Positions 6,233 to 12,377 of a stretch of 13,340 nucleotides of DNA are shown piece after piece; positions within the stretch are counted from its first letter, which is position 1, and each line of letters opens with the position of its first letter. The notes under the pieces are model-generated. The model was given only the letters and a program-made list of their open reading frames with translations. It ran no database searches and was not told the origin of the DNA. A program made the position numbers and the translations under genes. Location: the NCBI GenBank assembly GCA_016875155.1, contig VGSD01000022.1, positions 1 through 13,340 on the forward strand, written 5' to 3'. The DNA comes from Deltaproteobacteria bacterium (GTDB lineage: Bacteria > Desulfobacterota > BSN033 > UBA1163).

Positions 6233-6988
6233 TCAAGCTATGATCGTATTGGCCAGAGTGCCGATTCCTTCGATGATGATCTCCACTTTGTCGCCGACAT
6301 TCATCCGCCCTATTCCAGAAGGTGTCCCTGTAGCAATCACATCCCCTGGCAGGAGGGTCATCACTTGAGAGATGAAACTCACCAGGTAGTGGCATCCGAA
6401 AATGAGGTTCTTTGTGTTCGAATACTGCCGCCTCTCACCATTGAGAAATGCGGCTATCTCCAGATGGCGAGGATCGAGATCAGTCACAATCCAGGGCCCG
6501 ATGGGCGAAAAGGTGTCAAAACTCTTTGATAAGGTCCACTGGCCATCCTTCGGCTGGAGGTCCCTTGCGGTCACATCATTGAGGCAGGTATATCCAAGAA
6601 TGTAATCGCCTGCCTTTTCTTCGGATACGGACTTTGCTTCTTTACCGATCACCACAGCCAACTCCGCTTCATAGTCCACCCTCTTCGACATCTTCGGATA
6701 GACGATCCCATCGCCCGGTCCAATGACCGAAGTGGAGGGTTTCATAAAGAGAAGAGGTTTCTCCGGAATCGGTAACTTTACTTCTTCAGCATGATCCCGG
6801 TAATTTAATCCCAAAGCCACAATCTTCGATGGAAGACATGGGGCAAGCAGCTTTACCTCTTCAAGTTTTTTAGCCTTGGACGAAAGATGGAAATGTCCGA
6901 AAGGATCTCCTTCCATTTCACGAACCATACTCTCTTCAATCACGCCCCACCTGATTGATACTCCGTCCTTGTAACGAACAATCTTCAT
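6233..6988 (-). CDS. Fumarylacetoacetate hydrolase family protein
   Basis: This is a 251-residue cytosolic hydrolase/decarboxylase of the FAH family. Residues 1-60 form the N-terminal domain seen in the Rv2993c-like group (DUF2437 type). The catalytic domain follows from ALGLNYRDHAEE (58-69). The metal site is visible as DYEAELAVVIG (Glu107, Glu109) and Asp138 in CLNDVTARDLQ, and the family signature GTPSGIG is at 221-227. Members act on C-C bonds of 2-oxo diacids, for example oxaloacetate decarboxylase, acylpyruvase or 2-hydroxyhepta-2,4-diene-1,7-dioate isomerase. The substrate cannot be told here and no aromatic-degradation genes are nearby. A near-perfect Shine-Dalgarno sequence, TAAGGAGG, lies at 6993-7000. 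It is followed 20 bases later by hemL. Confidence 0.92.
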   Translation of the reverse strand: MKIVRYKDGVSIRWGVIEESMVREMEGDPFGHFHLSSKAKKLEEVKLLAPCLPSKIVALGLNYRDHAEEVKLPIPEKPLLFMKPSTSVIGPGDGIVYPKMSKRVDYEAELAVVIGKEAKSVSEEKAGDYILGYTCLNDVTARDLQPKDGQWTLSKSFDTFSPIGPWIVTDLDPRHLEIAAFLNGERRQYSNTKNLIFGCHYLVSFISQVMTLLPGDVIATGTPSGIGRMNVGDKVEIIIEGIGTLANTIIA

Positions 6989-7099
6989 ATTGCCTCCTTA
7001 AATTTCTAAAATCAACCTGAATAACCAATCACCAAATCACAAGCTCCAAATAAATTTTACATGACGACTACATCACTCACTAACGATGGAAATATGACT

Positions 7100-7221
7100 A
7101 AGTCCCCTCCCCCTTGATGGGGGAGGTCGGTACGACTCGAAACCGAGGTGAGGGTGGGGGTGAATCATTGAATCCTTATTCCCCCTCACCTCAATCCTCT
7201 CCCACCAGGGGAGAGGAGGTA
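7100..7221. repeat. GC-rich compound repeat with 10-base perfect inverted arms
   Basis: GAGGTGAGGG at 7145-7154 is the exact reverse complement of CCCTCACCTC at 7183-7192, with a 28-base loop. Bases 7133-7153 match the reverse complement of 1092-1112 at 20 of 21 positions. A further CTCTCCC/GGGGAGAG hairpin follows at about 7196-7216. It belongs to the CCCTCACC-type family found elsewhere in the window. Confidence 0.65.
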
Positions 7222-7231
7222 TTTTCTACCT

Positions 7232-7336
7232 AATCCCAATGACCAATGACCAAATAATTAAAAATTCAATATTTTAGAATTACGATCTCTGTGTTTCGGT
7301 CATTGGAAACTTGGTAATTATTTGGTTATTGGGATT
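7232..7336. repeat. AT-rich imperfect inverted repeat (AATCCCAATGACCAA type)
   Basis: The left arm at 7232-7260 reads AATCCCAAT then GACCAATGACCAAATAATTA. The right arm at 7315-7336 is TAATTATTTGG followed by TTATTGGGATT, the reverse complement apart from one substitution and a 7-base duplication in the left arm. It starts 15 bases beyond the dapB stop codon, so on the minus strand it is the 3' structure of the lysine cluster mRNA. The same CCAAAT/ATTTGG style occurs at 11460-11610. Confidence 0.6.
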
Positions 7337-7350
7337 TGGTTATTGGTGAT

Positions 7351-8163
7351 TTATCCTTTCTTCAACCCCAACACATCCTGCATATCGTAAAGACCATTGG
7401 GCTGGCCCACGATCCAGAGAGCCGCCTTCACGGCCCCTCTTGCGAAGTTATCCCGGCTATGAGCCCGGTGAGTGATCTCCAACCGCTCACCGATTCCTCC
7501 GAAGAGGACGGTATGTTCTCCCACGATATCGCCGGCCCGGATCACCTGCATTCCGATCTCTTCTCTTGTCCTCTCTCCGATCATCCCCTTTCGGCCGTAG
7601 ACGCCCACTTTACCCAAATCTCTGTCAATTGCCTTCGCAATGAGCTCTCCTAATTTGACAGCTGTCCCGCTGGGTGAGTCCTTCTTCAGGCGATGATGGG
7701 CTTCAAGAATCTCAATATCATATTCCGGACCCAGTACCTTTGCGATATCCTGAACAACCCGGAACATCAGATTCATTCCCACGCTCATATTGGGAGCAAC
7801 GACACAACGGGTGTTTTTCGAAAGTCCTTTGATCTTCTCCATCTGCTCCGGATTAAAACCTGTCGTCCCGATCACAATGGCAAGGCCATTCTCCTTGGCA
7901 AACTCCAGGCTCTCCAGGGAAGCGGTAGGGCTGCTGAAGTTAATAATCACATCCCCTCCCCCTTTTTTCAAACCTCCTTCCAGCGAAATGCCAAGCTTTC
8001 CCAAACCGATCACCTCTCCGATATCTTTTTCAACTGATGGGTGATCTGCTCTTTCAATCGCCCGTCCAAGTTCAATCGATGGGGTTTCCTTGATGATGTG
8101 AATGATCCGGCCCCCCATTTTGCCGGCTGCTCCGACGACGATCGCCTTGATATTCCCCTTCAT
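7351..8163 (-). CDS. dapB: 4-hydroxy-tetrahydrodipicolinate reductase
   Basis: This is a 270-residue NAD(P)H-dependent reductase of the diaminopimelate/lysine pathway. The Rossmann motif VVGAAGKMG is at residues 9-17, IGTTGF at 98-103, and the catalytic and substrate-binding signature EAHHRLKKDSPSGTA at 154-168. A C-terminal SRDNFARGA segment is at 236-244. The start is the ATG at 8163, which overlaps the dapF stop as ATGA. It has the strong ribosome binding site GGAGGAGG seven bases upstream. A GTG or other start six codons earlier would only add MGGGLP and lose this spacing. Overlap with dapF implies translational coupling. The gene is last in the lysine cluster. Confidence 0.96.
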   Translation of the reverse strand: MKGNIKAIVVGAAGKMGGRIIHIIKETPSIELGRAIERADHPSVEKDIGEVIGLGKLGISLEGGLKKGGGDVIINFSSPTASLESLEFAKENGLAIVIGTTGFNPEQMEKIKGLSKNTRCVVAPNMSVGMNLMFRVVQDIAKVLGPEYDIEILEAHHRLKKDSPSGTAVKLGELIAKAIDRDLGKVGVYGRKGMIGERTREEIGMQVIRAGDIVGEHTVLFGGIGERLEITHRAHSRDNFARGAVKAALWIVGQPNGLYDMQDVLGLKKG

Positions 8164-8981
8164 TGGTAAGCCTCCTCCCACATCTCGGCTTCATAAATGA
8201 TGTGGACATCCCCCTCAAAAAATACCCTTTTGACCTCTTTCCCCTCGATCTCGAAATGAACCGTCAGAACTTCTCCCCCTCTGGTTTTAACAGACACTGG
8301 AGATATCACCATCCCCTTGAAGGCTGCGATCAGCGCAGAGGCAACCGTCCCTGTGCCACAGGCTAAGGTTTCATTCTCCACTCCCCGTTCATAAGTCCGT
8401 ACGGATAATCGAGAATTCTTCTCCAACTGCACAAAGTTTGCATTGGTGCCAGCTGGTGCAAAATGGGGATGGTTTCGAATTAATCTTCCTAAGCCAACCA
8501 CGTCCACGGCTTCGATATCTTCCACAAACTTGACTGCATGAGGAACGCCGGTATTGATGCTTGAGAGCGTCTCTTTTTTCCCATCGATAAGAAGGGATTC
8601 CTCGAGTTTGAGGCTGTGGGGTTTGGTCATCTCCAGCTTAACCCTCTTCCCATCTACCTGGGCAGTGAGAATTCCGGCCAGAGTCTCAAAGGTTAACGAA
8701 GGACCGGTGATTCCCTTAAGATGAGCGAACCGCGCAGCACACCGACCTCCGTTGCCGCACATCTCTGCCACGCTACCATCCGCATTGAAGAACTGCCATT
8801 TGAAGTCAGCTTTCTCTGAAGGTTCAATGAAGATGAGCCCATCCGCTCCCACAGAGACCCTTCTCTGGCAGACCTTCCGGGCAAACTCCTTCATGCGATC
8901 AGCATCAATAAGGGACTTCCGATGGTCGATGAGGATGAAGTCATTTCCACTCCCACTCATCTTCATGAAAGGAATCTTCAC
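8160..8981 (-). CDS. dapF: Diaminopimelate epimerase
   Basis: This 273-residue cofactor-independent epimerase interconverts LL- and meso-diaminopimelate, the direct precursor of lysine and of peptidoglycan cross-links. Both catalytic cysteines are present in their signatures: Cys75 in MCGNGGRC and Cys208 in LACGTGT. The N-terminal GSGNDFILID and the FAPAGTNANFV segment (174-184) are also typical. The start is GTG at 8981, giving the usual MKIPF beginning, with GAAGG seven bases upstream. An internal ATG at 8966 is possible but would cut the first beta strand. The gene follows lysA by 77 bases of GC-rich palindrome and overlaps dapB by four bases. Confidence 0.96.
   Translation of the reverse strand: MKIPFMKMSGSGNDFILIDHRKSLIDADRMKEFARKVCQRRVSVGADGLIFIEPSEKADFKWQFFNADGSVAEMCGNGGRCAARFAHLKGITGPSLTFETLAGILTAQVDGKRVKLEMTKPHSLKLEESLLIDGKKETLSSINTGVPHAVKFVEDIEAVDVVGLGRLIRNHPHFAPAGTNANFVQLEKNSRLSVRTYERGVENETLACGTGTVASALIAAFKGMVISPVSVKTRGGEVLTVHFEIEGKEVKRVFFEGDVHIIYEAEMWEEAYQ
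8171..8178 (-). promoter_or_regulatory. Ribosome binding site fixing the dapB start
   Basis: The minus strand reads GGAGGAGG inside the last codons of dapF, seven bases before the ATG at 8163. Together with the ATGA overlap it decides the dapB start. Confidence 0.65.
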
Positions 8982-9000
8982 GTCTACACCTTCATATCCA

Positions 9001-9048
9001 CCCCCTCCCTACCCCTCCCCCCTCGAGGGGGAGGGAGTGGGTGGGGGG
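9001..9048. repeat. GC-rich palindrome between lysA and dapF
   Basis: The palindrome is centred on CTCGAG (9022-9027), flanked by C-rich DNA on the left and G-rich DNA on the right. The arms pair over about 20 bases with a one-base bulge and a few mismatches. It fills most of the 77 bases between the lysA stop and the dapF GTG, so it would form a strong hairpin within the operon mRNA. It looks like a member of the CCCTCACC-type repeat family. Confidence 0.6.
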
Positions 9049-9058
9049 CATGCTTTTA

Positions 9059-10321
9059 TCATGGTTGGACTAAAAAGTCTGGAATAGTTTCTCCTCGGAT
9101 CAGATCCTCATACTCTTCTCTTTTTCGGATCACATGGATCTCGTCATCTCTGACCATCACCTCTGCCACACGGGGCCTGGAGTTATAGTTGGTTGCCATG
9201 GAAAACCCATAGGCTCCGGCGCTCATCACGGCGATTAATTCGCCCGGGTTAAGCCTCGGGATCTTTCGCTCCTTGGCCAAAAAATCTGCCGACTCGCAAA
9301 CAGGGCCCACCACATCAACCACCACTTCCTCCCTCTTCTCCTCCCGCACCGGAAGAATCTGGTGAAAGGAACCATAATAACTGGGACGAACCAGATCGTT
9401 CATCGCCGCATCCACGATGAGAAAGCGCTTCTCCTCATTCTCTTTCGTGTAGAGGACCTTTGATACCAGGATGCCGGCATTTCCAACGATCACCCGGCCT
9501 GGCTCCAGGATGAGGGTGCAGTTAAAACTCTTGATCTCTTCCAGGATGTTGGACGCATATTCATAGGGATGAGGAGGTTCTTCATCGTTATAGGTGATGC
9601 CAAGGCCTCCTCCCAGGTCAAGGTATTGAATTTCTATCCCTCCCCTTCTCAAATCATCAACCAGGTCTCTCAGCTTCTTTAACGCCTCCACGAATGGCTC
9701 CACATCCACCAACTGCGATCCCAGATGGCAATCAATCCCGATGATCTTCAGGTTTGGTAGTTCGGAAGCCAAGCGGTAAGCCATGGGCGCCCGGAGAATA
9801 TCAATGCCAAACTTATTCTGCTTCATCCCTGTAGTGATATAGGGATGGGTCTTGGCATCGATGTCAGGGTTCACACGGATCGAGAGCGGCGCCTTTTTAT
9901 TCATCCTGCCGGCGACCTCATTAATCGTTTGGAGTTCCATCAAGGATTCGACATTAAACATGAGGATACCGGTTTTCAGTCCATACTCAATCTCATCCTC
10001 TCTCTTACCCACCCCTGAAAAAACGATCTTTTTCGGATCCGCCCCGCCATGGATCGCCCGGTAGAGTTCCCCTCCGGAAACAACATCGACTCCTCCGCCG
10101 AGGTTAACAAAAAGCCGGATCAGCGCCAGATTCGAGTTGGACTTCATGGAATAACAGACAAGATGAGGTATCCCTTCGAAGGCTTCATTGAAGACATTAA
10201 AATGCCTTACCAGAGTTCTATAACTATAAAGATAGAAAGGGGTTCCCACCTTCTCGGCGATCCGGCGGATGGAAACCCTTTCACAATGAAGCTCCCCATG
10301 TTTATATTCAAAATAGTGCAT
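9059..10321 (-). CDS. lysA: Diaminopimelate decarboxylase
   Basis: This 420-residue fold type III PLP enzyme decarboxylates meso-diaminopimelate to L-lysine. The PLP lysine is Lys60 in YSMKSNSN. His199 lies in CHLGSQ, the glycine loop LGGGLG is at 236-241, the phosphate-binding EPGR at 273-276, the active-site GPVCESAD with Cys342 at 339-346, and AGAYGFSM at 368-375. Length fits the family. The ATG at 10321 has GGAGAG four bases upstream. A TTG four codons earlier (10333) has no ribosome binding site and lies in repeat DNA. The gene follows the lipoprotein gene by 95 bases, most of which is an inverted repeat. dapF and dapB follow it in the same transcript. Confidence 0.96.
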   Translation of the reverse strand: MHYFEYKHGELHCERVSIRRIAEKVGTPFYLYSYRTLVRHFNVFNEAFEGIPHLVCYSMKSNSNLALIRLFVNLGGGVDVVSGGELYRAIHGGADPKKIVFSGVGKREDEIEYGLKTGILMFNVESLMELQTINEVAGRMNKKAPLSIRVNPDIDAKTHPYITTGMKQNKFGIDILRAPMAYRLASELPNLKIIGIDCHLGSQLVDVEPFVEALKKLRDLVDDLRRGGIEIQYLDLGGGLGITYNDEEPPHPYEYASNILEEIKSFNCTLILEPGRVIVGNAGILVSKVLYTKENEEKRFLIVDAAMNDLVRPSYYGSFHQILPVREEKREEVVVDVVGPVCESADFLAKERKIPRLNPGELIAVMSAGAYGFSMATNYNSRPRVAEVMVRDDEIHVIRKREEYEDLIRGETIPDFLVQP

Positions 10322-10325
10322 CTGG

Positions 10326-10331
10326 CTCTCC
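10326..10331 (-). promoter_or_regulatory. Ribosome binding site fixing the lysA start
   Basis: The minus strand reads GGAGAG four bases before the ATG at 10321. It excludes the in-frame TTG at 10333, which lies upstream of this site. Confidence 0.6.
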
Positions 10332-10332
10332 A

Positions 10333-10418
10333 ATTGCGGATTTCGGAATTCGGATTGCGGAGTTAAAAATCAAAAAATGTTTTTAAAATTCCGCATTCCG
10401 CAATCTGCATTCCGCATT
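10333..10418. repeat. Imperfect inverted repeat of the ATTCCGAAATCCGCAAT family
   Basis: The left arm at 10333-10362 holds ATTGCGGATTTCGGAAT. The right arm at 10388-10418 is built of CATTCCGCA units and is roughly complementary to the left. The middle is AT-rich. The 17 bases at 10333-10349 are exactly the reverse complement of 12380-12396 at the maf 3' end. It occupies nearly all of the space between the lipoprotein stop and the lysA ribosome binding site. Confidence 0.65.
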
Positions 10419-11451
10419 AATACAGGTATTTCACCCTCACCTCTTCGGAAAGAGGGCTTTCATTCTTTCGGACGGAGTTGTCCACAGCGGTTACAGCATA
10501 TTCGTAATCTTGCCCGATCTGAACGTCCGTATCAAGATAGGTCTCTTTTGTCAGGGGAGCAGAGGTCATTCTTTTAAATTCTGTCTCTCCCATTTTCCGC
10601 CGATAAACATAATAACCCAAAAGATCGGGCTCCCTATTCTTTTTCCAGTTCAGTTCCATCCCGTTCTTAATAGGAATGGCCACCAAACCGAGAGGAGACG
10701 CTGGAGGAATTAGGTCAGTGGGTGTGATGGGAAGGCTTAATGAACCCTTGCCTTCGACATCAGTTTTAACAACCTGTTTCACCGCCCTGACTGAATAGAT
10801 GTATCTCTTCTCATTCTCTACACTCAGATCAGAATATTGGGTTACCCTGAGGACATCCCTGTTGAGCGGTTGGAAAGAAAATTCTTCTCCCTCTCCTCTC
10901 CGGTAGATATTATAACCTGTTGCCCCCAGAACAGGTTCCCAATGAATATCCACCTTCTTATCTCCCCTCTCAGCCCTTACTGCCGCGGTCGTATGGGGCG
11001 GATAATCCCAGAAGACTGTGACAGGATTGGATGGAGAACTGGGGTATCCTCTCCGGTTTAATGTCACCACCTGGTATACATAGACCTTTCTTGCCTCCAT
11101 GTCCTCAAACAGCAAGGCCATCTTCTTCCCCCTATCCTCTCCTTTTTTGTCCAACTTGGCTTCATAAACCACTTTTGATTTTTCTCCGCAACCTCTGCAC
11201 TGATCTCCAATCAAATCCCCTTCAGAACGGAGAATTTTAAATTCTGTTAAATCGGCCAGCACCGATTTGTCCGTATTCTCTTTCGGAAACGTCCATTCCA
11301 GTAGGAGGCGCTCCTCCCTTGGCTTTGCCTCAAGGTCAACAATTCTTTTAGGGACAATCGTTGACCACGGCACCGGAGGCGCCTTCTGGCCACAACCCGC
11401 TACCAGCGACATGAGTGCCACTGTGATCATCAACGATAATAGAACCATCAT
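10417..11451 (-). CDS. Lipoprotein with fibronectin type III-like domains
   Basis: This is a secreted, lipid-anchored protein of 344 residues from this start. The signal sequence MMVLLSLMITVALMSLVAGC carries a lipobox LVAG|C with the lipidated Cys20. Three immunoglobulin-like segments follow, at about 35-145, 150-245 and 250-344. Each has the FN3 pattern of a Trp strand (LEWTFP, DIHWEP, ELNWKK) and a Tyr-rich strand (YVYQVV, YIYSVRA, YEYAVTA). The first domain has an insert with the cysteine pair CRGC. The role is unknown; similar lipoproteins often precede lysA in related genomes. The start is uncertain: the frame is open back to an ATG at 11616 that overlaps the yggS stop and has a GGAG site, but the extra 55 codons are repeat DNA and would bury the signal peptide. 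The ATG at 11451 lacks a clear ribosome binding site. Confidence 0.8.
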   Translation of the reverse strand: MMVLLSLMITVALMSLVAGCGQKAPPVPWSTIVPKRIVDLEAKPREERLLLEWTFPKENTDKSVLADLTEFKILRSEGDLIGDQCRGCGEKSKVVYEAKLDKKGEDRGKKMALLFEDMEARKVYVYQVVTLNRRGYPSSPSNPVTVFWDYPPHTTAAVRAERGDKKVDIHWEPVLGATGYNIYRRGEGEEFSFQPLNRDVLRVTQYSDLSVENEKRYIYSVRAVKQVVKTDVEGKGSLSLPITPTDLIPPASPLGLVAIPIKNGMELNWKKNREPDLLGYYVYRRKMGETEFKRMTSAPLTKETYLDTDVQIGQDYEYAVTAVDNSVRKNESPLSEEVRVKYLY

Positions 11452-11459
11452 CGTTTTCG

Positions 11460-11610
11460 ATTTATATTTCGCATTCCAAATTCCAAATCTCAAATCCCAA
11501 ATTTCAAATAAATTACAAATACCAATCTCCAATGACCGAAATGATTTTTTTGGAAATTTGGGAAATTGATCATTGGAATTTATTTGTAATTTGGTGCTTG
11601 TTATTTGGTG
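11460..11610. repeat. AT-rich inverted repeat between yggS and the lipoprotein gene
   Basis: The left part holds runs of CCAAAT, CAAATCCCAAATTTC and CAAATAAATTACAAAT. The right part holds the complementary GGAAATTTGGG, CATTGGAATTTATTTG and TAATTTGG. The two halves pair imperfectly around an AT-rich centre near 11545. Read on the minus strand it stays open in the lipoprotein frame and encodes a Trp/Phe/Ile-rich peptide (EIWDLRFGIWN). Such peptides are a known sign of translated intergenic repeats. Confidence 0.6.
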
Positions 11611-11612
11611 CT

Positions 11613-12293
11613 TCATTTTCTGGCTCCAAAAATCGCTGTTCCCACTCTTACATAGGTCGCCCCTTCTTCAATGGCAACATCAAAATCATTCGACATCCCC
11701 ATGGAGAGCTCTTTCAACGGGATCCCTTCTCCTGCCATCTTCTCCTTTAACTGCCGGAGTTGAACATAATAAGGTCGGCTCAGCTCGGGATTATCAAAAT
11801 AAGGCGGCATGGTCATCAATCCCATTAAAGAGAGATTTTTGAGATTAAGAACCTTCCTCGCAATATCAAATGCTTTCTCTTCTTCTATCCCAAATTTGCT
11901 GGCCTCTCCGGAGAGGTTGACCTCGATCATCACCTCCATCGTCCGACCTTCCTTTTCTGCCCTCCGGTTCAATTCTTCCACCAATGGGATGGAGTCCACA
12001 GAGTGTATCATATCAAAAAGCCTAATGGCATACTTTGCTTTATTCGACTGAAGGTGCCCTATGAAGTGCCAGGATATGGAACGGCCGATTTCTTCAATCT
12101 TCTTCTGTGCCTCCTGCACATAATTCTCACCAAGAATGGCAACCCCCGCCTCAATGGCTTCCTGAATTCGACCAGCCTCTACTGTCTTGGAGACGGCAAC
12201 CAATTTGATCTCAGCCGGATTTCTTCCAACCTTTTGAGCGGCCTTCTCTATCTTCTCTGTCACCCTTAGAAGATTTTCTCGGATAATTGACAT
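11613..12293 (-). CDS. yggS: YggS/PROSC family pyridoxal phosphate homeostasis protein
   Basis: This is a 226-residue single-domain TIM-barrel PLP-binding protein. It has no known catalytic turnover; family members balance PLP and amino/keto acid pools. The PLP lysine is Lys36 in LVAVSKT. Family signatures FIGHLQSNK (77-85), HSVDS (97-101), EVNLSGEASKFG (124-135), LMGLMTM (156-162), the phosphate-binding MGMSNDF (198-204) and the closing VRVGTAIFGAR are all present. The start ATG at 12293 gives the usual N-terminus but has no Shine-Dalgarno sequence; repeat DNA lies directly upstream. The TGA stop overlaps an ATG of the downstream open frame in ATGA. Neighbours include several PLP enzymes (lysA, hemL), though this link may be coincidental. 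Confidence 0.95.
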   Translation of the reverse strand: MSIIRENLLRVTEKIEKAAQKVGRNPAEIKLVAVSKTVEAGRIQEAIEAGVAILGENYVQEAQKKIEEIGRSISWHFIGHLQSNKAKYAIRLFDMIHSVDSIPLVEELNRRAEKEGRTMEVMIEVNLSGEASKFGIEEEKAFDIARKVLNLKNLSLMGLMTMPPYFDNPELSRPYYVQLRQLKEKMAGEGIPLKELSMGMSNDFDVAIEEGATYVRVGTAIFGARK

Positions 12294-12307
12294 AAATATT
12301 TTAAATG

Positions 12308-12372
12308 AAATGTAGCGTCGGTATTCATTGCCGGCGTCTTGTCCGCCCTCAATAAATGAGGGCGCTACATTT
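12308..12372. repeat. Nested palindrome with AAATGTAGCG ends
   Basis: AAATGTAGCG (12308-12317) pairs with CGCTACATTT (12363-12372). Inside lie two smaller hairpins: CGTCGG/CCGGCG at about 12316-12336, and CGCCCTCA (12344-12351) with TGAGGGCG (12357-12364), which has a 5-base loop. Some bases are shared between outer and inner stems, so alternative folds compete. The element fills the 84-base gap between maf and yggS. Confidence 0.65.
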
Positions 12373-12377
12373 TTTCA

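Larger units (their letters stand above)
6989..7350. other. Gene-free gap between dapB and the FAH-family gene
   Basis: About 360 bases separate the end of the lysine cluster from the FAH-hemL pair. They hold the ribosome binding site TAAGGAGG of the FAH gene (6993-7000), a short AT-rich stretch of CCAAAT-type repeats (7020-7060), a GC-rich repeat (7100-7221) and an AT-rich inverted repeat (7232-7336). A promoter for FAH-hemL is expected here, but I found no convincing -35/-10 pair. No gene is visible. Confidence 0.7.

Noticed and set aside
6213..6395. 61-codon N-terminal extension of hemL
   Set aside because: It overlaps the FAH-family gene in another frame, encodes an unrelated Arg/Asp-rich peptide, and the ATG at 6212 has its own ribosome binding site and the normal family N-terminus.
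82..9048. The recurring GC-rich repeats as a CRISPR array
   Set aside because: Copies are few, far apart, imperfect and palindromic, in both orientations, without regular spacers or cas genes.
12344..12376. Plus-strand intrinsic terminator (CGCCCTCA hairpin then CTACATTTTTT)
   Set aside because: No plus-strand gene lies upstream, and the T-run is separated from the stem; it is better explained as part of the nested palindrome.
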